64,000 bases of DNA from Euryodendron excelsum (taxonomy: Eukaryota > Streptophyta > Magnoliopsida > Ericales > Pentaphylacaceae). The notes under the pieces were generated by a model that saw only the letters and a program-made list of their open reading frames with translations, was not told the origin of the DNA and did not search any database. This document shows positions 43,123-54,411 of the stretch, in pieces; within the stretch, counting starts at the first letter, position 1; each line of letters opens with the position of its first letter. The stretch covers positions 12,996,001 through 13,060,000 of the forward strand of contig CM065383.1 of NCBI GenBank assembly GCA_033060915.1. The letters are read 5' to 3'. The translations under genes were made by a program, and so were the position numbers.

Positions 43123-43819
43123 GAATTCCCATCCCAAAAATAAAAAATATACTAAAAAGAAAGGTAAACCTTTGTATCTTGTATTATCTTTATATTGCGA
43201 ATAATATTTACTGCGGTTTTCACCTATCTATAATTGCTATTTTTTTATGAACAAAATTTTATCGAAAAGATAAATAGATAATGAGTAATAAAGAATGATT
43301 CTTTTGAACAATAAATGTCTTTCACATCCAACTAGAATAAGGAGTAACCTCTTAATTTTTAATCGGCAGTTCCAAAAAAATATAATTCTATATCGAGAAA
43401 GTGTATTCGTAAAAATATTTGGTAAAGCAAAGGATATTGGGCAACCTTAAAAGCTTTTTCATTAGGAAAATCTCTTTCAACCGGAAATTGAACAAAAAAA
43501 AAAAATTTGTATGGCAAACAAATAAGTAATCAAAAGTTGTAATAATCTGAATCCACTTGACTCAAAAAGCTTGTCAATTTCATTTAGAATTTAGAATATA
43601 AAATTAATGATTTTCATTACCTACTATTTTAGACTAATCAATGCAAAATGGAATTCTTTTTGCTCTTATGATTTGTAGGATTAAGAATTCTTCTGTTTAC
43701 TGAATTTTTCTGAATTCTAAAAAAAAAAAGACTTTTCTTTGAAAAAAGAATAAACACAAGATACAAAGGTTTACCTTTCTTTTTAGTATATATATATTTA
43801 ATTTCTGGGGTGGGAATTC
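43123..43819. mobile_element. Foldback element with long inverted repeats, 697 bp
   Basis: The left arm GAATTCCCATCCC...ACTAAAAAGAAAGGTAAACC...TTTGTATCTTGT (43123-43182) returns as its reverse complement at 43757-43819 (ACAAGATACAAAGGTTTACC...GGGGTGGGAATTC). The arms are about 60 bp with the middle part perfect over more than 30 bp. The core is about 570 bp, AT-rich and without a gene. No clear target duplication flanks it, so its class is open. Confidence 0.75.
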
Positions 43820-46027
43820 GTGTGATGTGTAGCTTTGTATGACTCGGAAGTTGTGTATGTGTTCTTGTAAGTTAGGCAATATGCACTGATAGAATTGAAG
43901 AAATGTTCTTGTTCATCAAATTCTCTCAATGCATCTATTTTTCCCCTGATCATTGTGCAGTGTTTGCATTTTCTTTTTCAGGGATGGTTTTTGGGGTGGG
44001 GTGGGGGTGCTTTTCGTTTGTGTCTGAACTTTTTAATAAAATTGGGCCTGCAAGTAATGAGGATTTTGATGTTCATCTTCATTCAGGGGTTCTACTGCTT
44101 ACTGTTTGTTTCTCACAACATTCATTCACAATTGGATTGTGTACGTACTAAAATTTATAGGGCTGCAATTACGTAGCATCATAATTATATAGCAGGAAAA
44201 GTTAGATTTTCCGTTATCATATGATCTTGATGTTTTCTCTTGTTCAAAAACGTTTACTACCAAAATATTTGTATTTAGGTATACCTTGGTGGCTAAATTG
44301 TATACAAAAATAATACCTTGATTCAAACACCTACTTATGACAAGATATATGACATAATGTACTCCATACCTTGTTGCTGTTCATACTTGATGTTTATACT
44401 CGGCGTCAGTTTCTTGGTTAGAAACAAAATCTTATGTTCAAACACACTGTTTAGATAATTTTTTTTTTTGTTTGTTTGCCTCTCTTCTTCGTTTATTTTG
44501 TTATCTTGTCTTATCATATTTTCAAGATGTAGTGGATGCTGGTTGGCGCACAGGAATTATTACTATTTTTTGTGCTCAAGCTGGTGTCAAACTAGTAAGA
44601 CTTGTTGTAGTTAACACTAGTTGAACCTGCTTCAACGATTTCAGTTGATGGGTTGATTAGTTGTACTTTGTGCAAAAACTTCTCCCAATATAATAAATGC
44701 ATTTTTTTATGGCTGTTGTTAGTCTTGTTTGGAATGATTGTTTTCAGTAACTACTGCTTGTTACAAAAATGCTTAGGAAAATATAAACAGCAAACAATGC
44801 AACCCAAGAAACAATGAATATTTATGACGTGAATAGCATTTTTGCTTTATTCAGATGAAAAGAGTGTAATTTTTCATCACACATTCTCCTTGAAACCTTG
44901 AAGCAAGGATACTCCCCTTTGTGCTGAACATCGGAGTGGAGGATCACTGTGTGAGCTACCATGGAATTGTTGGTTGGTGGTTGATATGAGCCTCATGGTG
45001 ATGGAAGCTTGTGGCAAACTGGAACCCAGAGGCTAACACCTCTAGTTCATTTTTTTGTTGAAGGAATTATAGCTACATTTGTTGTGAGAATCTTTTATAG
45101 GAATTATATGCTGCATTGCAAAATTCTTTTTTCAGGTTTAATTGTGATATTTTGTTATCTTAAAAGTTATACAGATACCTTTATTTGTAATTGTCTCATG
45201 TTATCAATTTTTTTATTTTCCTACTGTTATTACTTTACCATTTGATGCCTTTTTCCTTTGCAGAAGTGTGTATTTTAGGGGTTCCAGCCCTAATCAACTC
45301 TGTTTCTCTGCACATGTTGTTCATCGTTCTCTAGTAGTTGATGTCGCAGTTAATGCTTGAATTTTGAGTTCTAATTTTTTTAATGGCTGTTCTTTGTAAT
45401 TTTTTTTTTTTGGTTATTATAGTTTGGTGCAAAAGACCACTACTCAGTAGATGTGTATTTCATATTTCTGCTGAATACTTTTGGATAATGTTTTATCTCA
45501 AAGTTCAAATCTTTTGGTCGTATATGCACATTTGGGTCTATTCCATATGTGAAGGTATATTTTTCTATCGACACCTCATTTATTGTACTGCTCTTTTATT
45601 ACTGTTCCTGATGATACTAAAAATTTTATACTTTTTAAGTTGTGAATATATCTTTAAGTTGTTAAGATTATAGGAGCATCTGTATAAACAGTGAGTTACT
45701 GATTTGAATTCCCTAATATGAGAAGTGTAAACTTTAATTTCATATGAATTACTTACCTCCGGTACTGTCTTTAATTGACTGGAATTCTGCAACTTGTTTG
45801 AATCCCCAACCAATACATTGTGATTCTTTATTTGAATCCAAGTATACTTCCTATTGTTTCTTTTTGACAGATATTGGTGATTTGAGTTTTGAATTCTTTC
45901 AGATTCAATACTTGTACACACAAACACACCTGCACAGACAGGCGCACACAAATTGGGTTGTTTATGGACAATTAGATGTAGGCTGGCCTGTCTGATTATC
46001 TGAAGTCATTCTTATTCGGAAATTATA
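43820..46027. other. Intergenic, nothing recognised
   Basis: 2.2 kb of T-rich DNA. Open frames (for example 45009-45245 and 45383-45673) are hydrophobic by virtue of T-rich codons and match no family I know. A more balanced patch at 44880-45040 could be an old exon, but no frame or splice pattern supports it. Confidence 0.45.
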
Positions 46028-46035
46028 GTCTGGAT

Positions 46036-46510
46036 CTAAGTCACACAATTCACGAACTGCGTTCTAATTCTCGAATTGGCGAATTGGGAGCTAATCCCGG
46101 TCACATCCACAAACTCTAGTGGTCAAATTCTCAAACTCAAACTGTCAAATCCTCAAATTCTAATCTGAATCAATAATTAATTGTCACGTGTATTGTTATG
46201 TTATTTAAGACACATGCTGTGACTTGATAAATGACTAACAAAATATTGCTTGCAATTGAAAGCAACAATCAAATGGTCGTTTAGTTTATAGACTACTATA
46301 TATTAAGTATAAAAAGTATTTTAGTACATAAACCTATAACAAAATAGAAAAGTATTATAATAAATTTAATAATGGAAAAATTAAATATATTAAAATAAAA
46401 AATATAATATAATATAAGCGCTCTCGACCCTATGAATTTTAAAAATGAACGTTCTCATGCTCCTGCATCTGCTCCAGCTCCCGCTCACAAACCCGCTTTG
46501 TGTGACTTAG
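46036..46510. mobile_element. hAT-type MITE with perfect target duplication
   Basis: 475 bp. The ends are perfect 13-bp inverted repeats, CTAAGTCACACAA and TTGTGTGACTTAG. Both sides carry the identical 8-bp GTCTGGAT (46028-46035 and 46511-46518). An 8-bp duplication with short terminal repeats points to the hAT superfamily. There is no coding capacity. The intact duplication means it inserted fairly recently compared with the hAT relic at 35942. Confidence 0.95.
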
Positions 46511-46518
46511 GTCTGGAT

Positions 46519-48221
46519 ATTTTAATGGTTACGTGGTTTCAAATATTTCAAAAACTTCATTTGAAGCACCAGAATTCCTACAGGCTATTATTTAGTTTAT
46601 TTTTCTAAATCTTTAAATTACTATTTATTGGAAAAGCAATATCAGCAGGATATTTGGACTGTTGCATATGGATATATACTGTTTTAATGAGCTTCTGGTC
46701 CATTAATGCCTCCCAACTTGTCTTCGTTGTTCATTAATTGTTGATGCTTTTTATTAAATATGGTGTTTGATATAATTTATTTCATGGGTTTTGTAAAGCT
46801 CAAATATATAGCCCTAACTTGTGACTTCGGGTTCCGTGATGAGTGCTTCAAATCTGCATTTGGTTATGAGTTTGGTGTACAGATATATATATATATCTGT
46901 ATATTCATCTCCATATACACGCTAGTTATGTATATTTATTGTCTCTCATTTGTTGATATGAGTTAAGTGTTCGAGTTTAAATCTATATTGTTCATATACA
47001 TAGATGGTTTCTATGTTTATGGGTTTTTGTTTTGTTGTCCATGCCATCCAACTGAGCCAAGCTTGGTATTATCTTATGATTATCGTAAATGGCTCAATTA
47101 AATTTGTTTTCTGTTTTGCTGTAAAATCCATTTAGATAAGACATGACATAGACTGATGTGAACATTTTGTGAAAAGTAAATTAGAAGGGATATAAAGAGC
47201 AAGAAAACCCATTTTGTGAGAGCAATATGACAACATATCTATCAAGTCTTTATTGGTACATCCACTTCATGTATGTTTTTGTCACATGATCCTGTTTGAT
47301 TTTGACTTTTTTAATGGTTTAAGTTTTGGCTCAGCATCTCTGCACTGGAATTGGGTTGGAGTACCCGTGGCAATGTGGTATGTGGGGCTTGTGTATATCA
47401 TATATATGCAATTTCTCTTTGTTGCTCAGGCACATAAATAAACGTGTATCTGTAGACCTCAGTCCAAAAAAAAAAAAAAAAAGAGTACTTCTGTTGTCAT
47501 CTTATTATTTTTGATGATTTTGTATTGTGACTATAAATTGGTGGTTAGTTTTTTTTTTTTTCCATTTTCTTTGAAGGCTACGTGTCTGTCCTTTGCTCCA
47601 TTACCAAGGTATGTTTCTGAGCACTTACTTCAGAGAGAGAGAGAAGAAGAAAGAGAGGAAATGAAATTTTAGTAAAACTGGAGAACAAATCATCACCTTA
47701 TTCACTTAACAATGTAATCCATGAAACTATTTTTTTTGGCCCACTAGCCAAATTAAATAAGTTATTATTATTATTATTATTATTATTGATATAACAAAGA
47801 AGCAAGCATTTGAAAACTTTGGACGTTTAATTGTGATGGAATGGTAATTTTGTCAAATGAACATCATTTTTCTGTATGTGATAAATTTTTATTTATTTAT
47901 TTAATTGATTTCTAACATAAGGGTGACTTGGTATCAATTTAAACTTTAAAGTACCAAGGTGTAATGTTTTTAAGTTTAAAGGCTTAAATCATTCTGAGTC
48001 ATATAGTTGAGAATGTGAAAATCGTAGCCAAGATCTAATAATGTGATGATGGAATGATAACTTTAATTCCAATGTTTGTTTATGTGAGTGCAAATGTTGG
48101 CATTAAGTGTAATAGATTTTAGAGAGACCCATTTTTAGAGAGAGAAACAATCTCTCTATCTCTCTTTCGTCGCGTTCTCTTTGTTCGTTATCTTCTCCCC
48201 CCTTTTTACTTCCTCCTCTTT
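46519..48221. other. Intergenic, nothing recognised
   Basis: Non-coding. Contains A and T homopolymer tracts, GA-rich sequence near 47634 and an (ATT)n run at 47762-47787. Confidence 0.5.
47762..47787 (+). repeat. (TTA)n microsatellite
   Basis: A 26-bp trinucleotide run. Confidence 0.95.
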
Positions 48222-48422
48222 GTGCTTCTTAAGTCTACTCTCACCTCTCTCTTTCTTCTTCTCTTATTTTTTCGTTCTTTCCTTGCCACCACAACCTTAT
48301 CTCCACCACTCCCTTACCACAAGCCCGTCCCTACCATAACACCACCATTCCCCGCATTCAGCCCCACTCTGACACCCTCCACCGCCAGCTCAACCATTTT
48401 GGTTAGTTATACAAAATATTGA
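48222..48422 (+). CDS. Possible short secreted Pro-rich peptide (doubtful)
   Basis: 66 codons. The N terminus is strongly hydrophobic (L-T-S-L-F-L-L-L-L-F-F-R-S-F-L-A) like a signal peptide and is followed by a Pro/Thr/Ser-rich tail (P-P-L-P-Y-H-K-P-V-P). It follows a CT-rich leader (48143-48220) of the kind found in plant 5' untranslated regions. Against it: the CT-rich DNA alone can produce Leu/Phe/Ser/Pro-rich codons, and no TATA box or homologue is known to me. It may be the first exon of a longer gene that was interrupted by the repeats downstream. Confidence 0.2.
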   Translation: MLLKSTLTSLFLLLLFFRSFLATTTLSPPLPYHKPVPTITPPFPAFSPTLTPSTASSTILVSYTKY

Positions 48423-48708
48423 AAACTAAATTATTCACAAGTTTAACAGCTTCTACAATTAGTAAGAAAGAAAAAAGCTATTCTTACATAAAAAAAAAAA
48501 AATGTACATAAACTATTACTAGAATGATATGGCCGTAGCAATTTTGTAATTAAAAATTATTATGATTAGTGTTTTGTTTTGAAATGGAAGGTTGTTATTC
48601 AAACATATTATTCTGTATAAAGTTTCTGTATGAGTTTTCTGTTTGTATAGCATTTACTTTTATTAGAAAACATGCTTTAACAATAGCAAGACTTTTTTTA
48701 AATTAAAA

Positions 48709-49259
48709 TTAATTACAGTTTTATCCCCTTAATTATGACTCCGTATCATTTAACCTCCTTAATCTAAAATTTTTTACACTTTGACTCAAAGTCTAAATTG
48801 ATATGAAGTCATCCCTTATGTTAGACATTTGTTGAAAAAAATAGATGAAAATTTATTATATGACTTGCACATGGTAAAAAAAATGATGCCCTTTTGACAA
48901 AATTACCATTGCATGTCAAAATAAAAGAAAATTTCGGACAAAATTACTCTAAGAAGGTAAGGAAAATTTACCCTTGTAGTAAATAGATTTGGCTATTTGG
49001 AAAATTTTTTTTAGAACATTGTGGGTAAGAAAAAATGTGAAAGTTCAAATAGGCATAAGGCCATATTTGGAATATAAATCTTATTGTTCAAGGACAAAAT
49101 ACATGACAGAAATGTTAAAAATGACAATTTGCCTATTCCGTTAATGGTGTTAACACTAAAAAGAATTATGATACTTTAGAGGAGTATAAATGTGACATTT
49201 TTCAGTTTACAAAGGTTAAGTAATACCAAGTTAAAGTTAAATGGTGAAAATGTAATTAA
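48709..49259. mobile_element. MITE-like repeat family R, copy 1 (551 bp)
   Basis: The ends TTAATTACAGTTTTATCCCC and the reverse complement of GTGAAAATGTAATTAA form inverted repeats that continue weakly inward (ATTTAACC...). Two other copies are at 50790-51298 and 59937-60300. They share TTTGACAAAATTACCATTGC-type words, AAAATTACTCT and TTTGGAATATAAATCTTGTT. No coding sequence. No sure target duplication was seen. Confidence 0.8.
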
Positions 49260-49432
49260 CCCTATAAATTATTAGATGCTTACGCTGGCTGGAATGTCCT
49301 TAGAAGTTTTGGCTCAAGATGAGAATGGAATTCCCACATAAATTAAAAGCCGACAAGTTTCGTCTAACCATTCTTTATTGTTTATTCGTAAGAATGCATT
49401 GTTGTGCATACATATACATCCCCAAACAAAGC

Positions 49433-49953
49433 TTACGATTTTGTTAGTCTCTTTTGACATTGGTTTGCACAGTCCCCCATACATGTTGCGTTATTTGTAT
49501 AACATTCACTACAGCAACAAATGTTTCCGGTATCACACTTGCAAGGTTTACAACTAGGCCACGGGATAAAACCATCGTCACCAAGCATCCTAGCTCTGAA
49601 ACCTGAAATTCCTCCAAGATCATGTTCTACTTCATTGTGCCAACCTTGTCTGAAAAACAAAGAAAAACAAAAACAAAATGCATGTAGTTTAAAGACCATA
49701 GATATAAAGTTAGCAGAGAAGAAACAATCACAACTTTCATGTTTTGTTGAAATAGATGCAATACTCAAATTTACCCACTCACAACAAAAGCAAATGGAGG
49801 AAGGGATGCTTGCATGGGATAAAAAATAAAAATAAAAAGAGGGGAAAAAACTAGAAATTACTATTGCAACTTACATTCATGAAAAGCCAAGAGGGTGAGC
49901 AATGCAAAACAGGAGAGAGCCAAGTAAGATGTGATGTAGTTTTTAGTTGCCAT
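49433..49953 (-). CDS. Secreted ten-cysteine peptide, two exons
   Basis: Exon 1 (49953-49875) starts at an ATG 52 bp after a TATA box and encodes a signal peptide: M-A-T-K-N-Y, then a hydrophobic core L-A-L-S-C-F-A-L-L-T-L-L-A-F. The intron has a GTAAGT donor (49874) and a pyrimidine-rich end. The acceptor after ACAAG (49645) keeps the frame, whereas the CAG five bases earlier would not. Exon 2 (49644-49433) encodes W-H-N-E-V-E-H-D-L-G-G and then a Cys-dense tail of about 40 residues: CKPCKCDTGNICCCSEC followed by C-x3-C-x3-C. There are ten cysteines in the tail and one more at the junction. The total is 96 residues. I do not recognise the family. Size, signal peptide and cysteine pattern suit a small secreted defence or signalling peptide. 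Promoter and exon 1 exist in decayed form at 59055, 60415 and partly at 61430. Confidence 0.75.
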
Positions 49954-50480
49954 GAAGGTTTGAGAGAGTACTATTGTGCACTAGCAACCACTTGCTATTT
50001 TGGGTTTTATAGCCATTCAACCATGGTAATTACCAAAAATCCATCAAATTTGGTAAAACATTAAATGCGACATCTCAAATTTTGCAGAGCATTAATTGCG
50101 ATATTGGAAGTTAATAATGGATTGAATCTTTCCATTCCATTAAGAAAATGCTATTTTTTAAAAAAATTTCACAAGAATAATGTAATAGTGACATTTTTGT
50201 AAATAAGAGCCATAAAAATTAGTGTTTTATTTTAAAGTGAATGGATGTTATTCAACCAAATCATTATGTTGGTATATTTTGTATAAATTTTTTGGTTGTA
50301 TAACGTTACTCTTTAATTAATTAGGGAGTACACTAAAAGAGTATAATGCGATGAGATGACTCAACTATAGATATTAATGTTTGCAAAGATTAAGATTAAT
50401 CATGCTAGCATCATTCCTTAACCAGAGCATTGCCATTCTGGCACATACATCTATAGTGATTGATAAAAGGGCAAAATTTG
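49840..50480 (-). repeat. Cys-peptide promoter block, copy 1
   Basis: Exon 1, promoter and about 400 bp of upstream DNA recur at 59055-59700 and 60415-61220. Marker words are AATTACCAAAAATCCATCAA, ACATTAAATGC, AATAATGGATTG and GATTAAGATTAATCATGCTAGC. The copies differ by many substitutions and small indels. Confidence 0.85.
50005..50011 (-). promoter_or_regulatory. TATA box of cysteine-rich peptide gene
   Basis: The minus strand reads CTATAAAACCC, 52 bp before the ATG. The copy at 60540 keeps TATAAAA and the copy at 59162 has TATAAGA. Confidence 0.65.
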
Positions 50481-50730
50481 TTGAGAATGGAAGGGCCATC
50501 TAAGTGGTCAGATAAATCATGGGTTGGAATCAATGACCTGAATGATGAAACCATTACCATTTGGGTACACTATCATTCACCCACTCTGGCACATGCACCT
50601 ATGGTGATTGAAGAAGATGTTCGATCCTGATGGTGGTTTCCCAGGTAGGGAGAAGTTCATTTGCTTTATAACAAGAAGATATCAATGGATGCTTGCCATA
50701 CCCACCCCATGAGATGATGATGATGCTTTC
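50470..50730 (+). repeat. Dispersed repeat, copy 2 (pair with 8060-8360)
   Basis: Collinear with 8060-8360 over short shared words (GTGGTCAGATAAATCATGGG, CTGAATGATGAAA, GATTGAAGAAGATG, GATGCTTGCCA). No coding potential. Confidence 0.6.
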
Positions 50731-50789
50731 TCTCTCTAAAAATGAGTTCCTCTAAAAACTTTCACACTTAATTCCAACATTTGAACTCA

Positions 50790-51298
50790 CGAATCATTCA
50801 ACTCATTAAACTAAAAGTCCTTGTACTTTCATCATTCAAAGTCGAAACTGATATTAAGTCACCCTGTCTGTTAAAGATTTGTTAAACAAATAGATGGAAA
50901 TTTGTCATGCGACTTGCACATAACTAAAAAATAATGTTCTTTTGATAAAATTACCATTGCCTCAAAATAAAAGAATTTTTGGAACAAAATTACTCTCAGA
51001 AGATAAGAAAATTTTACCCTTACAGTAAATGGATTTTGCTATTGGGGAAAATTTTTAAAAATTGTGCTGCAAAAATTCAAATAGGCCTAAGACCATATTT
51101 GGAATATAAATCTTGTTGTTTAAAGACTAGAACACATGATATAAACGTTAAAAATGTCAATTTGCTAATTCCGTTATATGTTCTAACACTGAAAAGGATT
51201 ATGATACTTTAGGAAGTGTTTATGTATCATTTCTTTATTATACAGTTTAAGCAGGTTAAATGATATTGAAGTATAGTTGAGGGTAAAAGTGTAATTAA
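50790..51298. mobile_element. MITE-like repeat family R, copy 2
   Basis: Matches 48709-49259 in the same orientation. The right end GGTAAAAGTGTAATTAA is kept, and the left end is less clear. Confidence 0.75.
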
Positions 51299-51493
51299 TC
51301 CTTTAATTATTCAAGCAGGTAAAGAAATTAGATATATAGACAGGCTACTCTACATATCTGCTAGAAAGCATCGTCTCTCAGAACTAAGAATCCATCTACA
51401 GGGTAACCAATTGCACTTGTGTCAGAGCCGAAACTTAAATTCATTGCATGTCTTGAGTGTCAAAAAGTAGGTTTAACCCTACAAAATAACTAT
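51299..51493. other. Short non-coding gap
   Basis: No recognised feature. It ends with TAT, a possible 3-bp target duplication for the CACTA terminus that follows. Confidence 0.4.
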
Positions 51494-51720
51494 CACTACA
51501 AGAAAAATGGCCTTTTGCGATGAACTATTTGTGACGGCTACTTATGCCGTTACAAAAACCTTTTTAATCACGACGGCATCTTTTGAGACACAAAAAATGG
51601 ATTTTGTGACAGCACTATTTGCGACGGCTTTGACACTGTCGCTAAAAAGATTAAAAAATGACACCATTTTGAATGTCAGACGCGGACCCCTTATTTGCGA
51701 CGGTGCCACCGTCCTACTGT
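51494..51720. mobile_element. CACTA-type transposon terminus
   Basis: It starts CACTACAAGAAAAATGGCC, the standard terminal sequence of plant CACTA (En/Spm) elements. It is followed by a subterminal region with several forms of TTTGCGACGGC and its inverse (GACGGCAT, GCCGTTAC, GTCGCTAAA) at 51515-51710, typical transposase-binding repeats. I find no inverse end (TTTCTTGTAGTG) in the rest of the window. The element is therefore truncated, or a decayed end lies in 51721-54170. Confidence 0.8.
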
Positions 51721-52311
51721 TTTAAATAAAACGATGCCATTTTAATTGTAAACGACGTAGTTTCGACCCAAATTGATTTCCTCTCTTTTTGCTTCTCCTC
51801 CCCTCTAATTCCCAGCCCTGGGATCGATCGTTGACTGCGCCCTCAACCCTCCCTCTTCCCTCTTCCCTCTTCCCTCATGTTGGCTGAGAGAGGGTGACGA
51901 TGCTTGGAAGCCTTGCTGCTGGAACCCTCGCTTGGAAGTTGTGGAAGCCCTCGTTGCCGGAAGTCTTGTCGACTGATCAGCCCTCCCTCTTTCCTCTTTC
52001 CTCTTTCCTCACCGCCGGTACCCCTCATCGACAAATCCTTTGCCATGGGTGCCCTCGCCGCGAGAAGTCCTCACCGACTGGTAAGCTTCTCTCTCTCTCT
52101 ATACCATCGCAGCGGTAGCAACCCGTCATCACCTTTGCCATTCATTACGGTTATCAATCATCAGCAGTATGTTTACCAGAATTGTTCACATTCGTTTCTA
52201 ACTTATATATATGCACTCCAGCACAAGCACAGCAGTTACTCTCTCTACATCTCTCCATCTTTTAGGAGGTTATGGTTAAATCTGTGTTCTATCTCCTTTC
52301 TTCTCTTTCTC

Positions 52312-52344
<33 letters not shown>

Positions 52345-53159
52345 TAATTTATTTATGCATCCAGTTTTAGGTTTCTCTACTAAATTTATCCATGGTTCAA
52401 TATCAGGTTCCATATATGAAACTCTACTCAACCAAACAACTGTAATGAAAAATCTTACGAAATCCTTTATTTTGTGTGTCTTTGGAAAATTAGTGAATTC
52501 ATTTCAATGAAATTTTTTTTTTTTTTTTGTAGAGTAAGCATATATTGTTTTTTCCTGATTTGATTCACGTGTCGATTAATTTTGTTTGAAAAGTTTACTT
52601 GCCCAACGTGCCCCCCAACCCCCCCCAATTACATTGACGTTATTATGAATTGGTGGAATATATAGCAATGGCTAGTGTTGGACTGTTACCAGTAGAGAAC
52701 TTATCCTCTAAAAAATAACTAGTGTTGGCTGGTCCAAAACTGTATGCATTAAGTTTCTGTCTAATTCCGGTAGCTAGCATGGTTCATGTATAAATCAATT
52801 TCCTGGTCCAAAGAATATTGTCCTCGCTAAGACAGAGAGAGCCATTTCTCTAGCCTGCAGAGGACATTGTGTTTGGAAGGGAGTTCATCACATTTTGAAT
52901 GTGTTTTGGATTACTGTATTTTTTATGTGACAATAGCATGAACTGGTTTTGCCATTTTTATCTTTGCAAGGAGAGAGCACAACCAATTAGAATTTCACAC
53001 TAATGTAAAAATCTCTTTCATTTCAGTTCATAAGTTTATGTGCATATATGTGTATATATCTGAGAAAGAAGCACATATCGAAGGCTTGCAGGTGGGTTTT
53101 GTGAAGCCTGCCCATCTCAAAACCTGTGCAACATAACAAGCTAATAAGCCTGCTCATCT
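51721..53159. other. Non-coding, possibly interior of CACTA-like element
   Basis: Directly inside the CACTA end is a CT-rich leader-like stretch (51775-51900, with CCCTCTT repeats) and then a GC-richer patch (51890-52080) that contains an AG|GTAAGC-like donor at 52079. It could be a captured gene's first exon. The open frames at 51894-52118 and 51904-52347 are possible but have no known domain. An (AC)n run is at 52312-52339. The rest is AT-rich. Confidence 0.4.
52312..52339 (+). repeat. (AC)n microsatellite
   Basis: 28 bp of CA/AC dinucleotides. Confidence 0.97.
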
Positions 53160-54170
53160 CTCTTTTTCCTTTTACTTTTTTAAAAAAACAAATTTTTTTG
53201 AGCCGCTTGAGTACTAAAACCGTTAAACGAACTCGAAAATTTGTCAAATTTGACACATAGCAACGTCTAGGCACGAGTGACGTGTGGGAACAAACGGCAT
53301 AGTCTCCGAACTCTTGGGGTGAGAGTTGTGCCATTTTTTTTCCTCTTTTTCCTTCACTGTTTAAAAAAAAATTTGTTTTTTCTAGTCGCTTGGGTACTAA
53401 AACCCCAAAACGAACTTCGAAGTCCATCAAACTTGACACGTGTCAACGTCTAAGCATAAGTGACATGTGAAAATAAACTGCACGATGGCCAGACTCTCGG
53501 GGTGAGAGTTGTGCCATTTTTCTCTCTTTTGCCTTCATTTTAAAAAAAAAACTAGTTTTTTCGAGTCGCTTAGGTACTAAAACTCCAAACGGACTCAGAA
53601 GTCCGTTAAATTTGACACATAACAATGTCTAGACATGAGTGATGTGTGAAAATAAATGGCACGGTCGCTGAACTCCTGAAGTGAGAGTTGTGCCATTTTT
53701 CTCTCTTTTTCCTTCACTTTTCCAAAAAAAAAAAAGTTTTTTCCAGCCATTCGGATACTTAAACCTCCAAACGGACTCGGCAGTCCATCAAACTTGACAC
53801 GTAACAACTTCTAGGCATGAGTAATGTGTGGGAACAAATGGCACAGTCGCCGGACTCACGGGATGAGAGTTGTGCCATTTTTTTCCTTTGTTTCCTTCAC
53901 TTTTTCAAAAAAACATGTTTTTTTCGAGCTGCTTGGATACTAAAACCCCCAAACGAACTCTGAAATCTGTCAAACTTGACACATAGCAATATTTAGGCAA
54001 GAGTGATGGGTGGGAATAAACGGTATGATCGCTAGACTCTCGGGGTGAGAGTTGTGCCATTTTTTTTTTCTTTTTCCTTCACTTTTTCAAAAAAACATAT
54101 TTTCGAACCCTCAAACGAACTCAGAAGTCCGTCAAATTTGACATGTAGTAATGTCTAGGCATGAGTGACA
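53160..54170. repeat. ~181-bp tandem array, about 5.5 copies
   Basis: Units begin at the TTTTCCTTCACTTTTT-type word near 53165, 53347, 53528, 53708, 53889 and 54074, so the period is about 180-185 bp. Each unit carries CGAGTCGCTTGGGTACTAAAA, then AAACGAACTC, AAACTTGACACGTAGCAA and GGTGAGAGTTGTGCCATTTT. Units differ at perhaps 10-15% of positions. On the minus strand each unit yields a similar stretch of about 60 codons, but 181 is not divisible by three and frames rotate, so I do not call a gene. Confidence 0.92.
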
Positions 54171-54411
54171 TGGTTTCTACAATCTTTTTTTATCACATTC
54201 AATGGCATTGTTGGTATTATGCAAACTTAATACATAACATCAGCATATACCGTTAGACTGCCTAATGGCGGGCTAACTGCAAGGGGAAATATGTTACAAG
54301 CTTTTAAAAATAAGGGAGCACATTGTAATTTCTAGAACGTGAGGAGTGCTATCCTATATTTTAATAAACCTCAAGGGATGTCAGTGTAATTTACCCTTTA
54401 TTCATTTATGT
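54171..54411. other. Non-coding spacer
   Basis: Nothing recognised between the tandem array and the segmental duplication. Confidence 0.4.

Noticed and set aside
43190..43750. Possible plastid-derived DNA in the core of the foldback
   Set aside because: The composition feels organellar, but I could not match any plastid gene, so it is not called as a transfer.
44880..45040. Possible exon in a GC-richer patch
   Set aside because: No frame with a recognisable peptide and no paired splice sites.
45009..45673. Hydrophobic frames that might be membrane proteins
   Set aside because: The hydrophobicity follows from T-rich codons. No conserved motifs, start context or flanking exons.
53023..53807. 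Minus-strand frames with a repeated V-L-V-P-K-R-L-E-K peptide
   Set aside because: They come from the ~181-bp tandem array. Frames rotate between units and nothing marks a start or a splice site.
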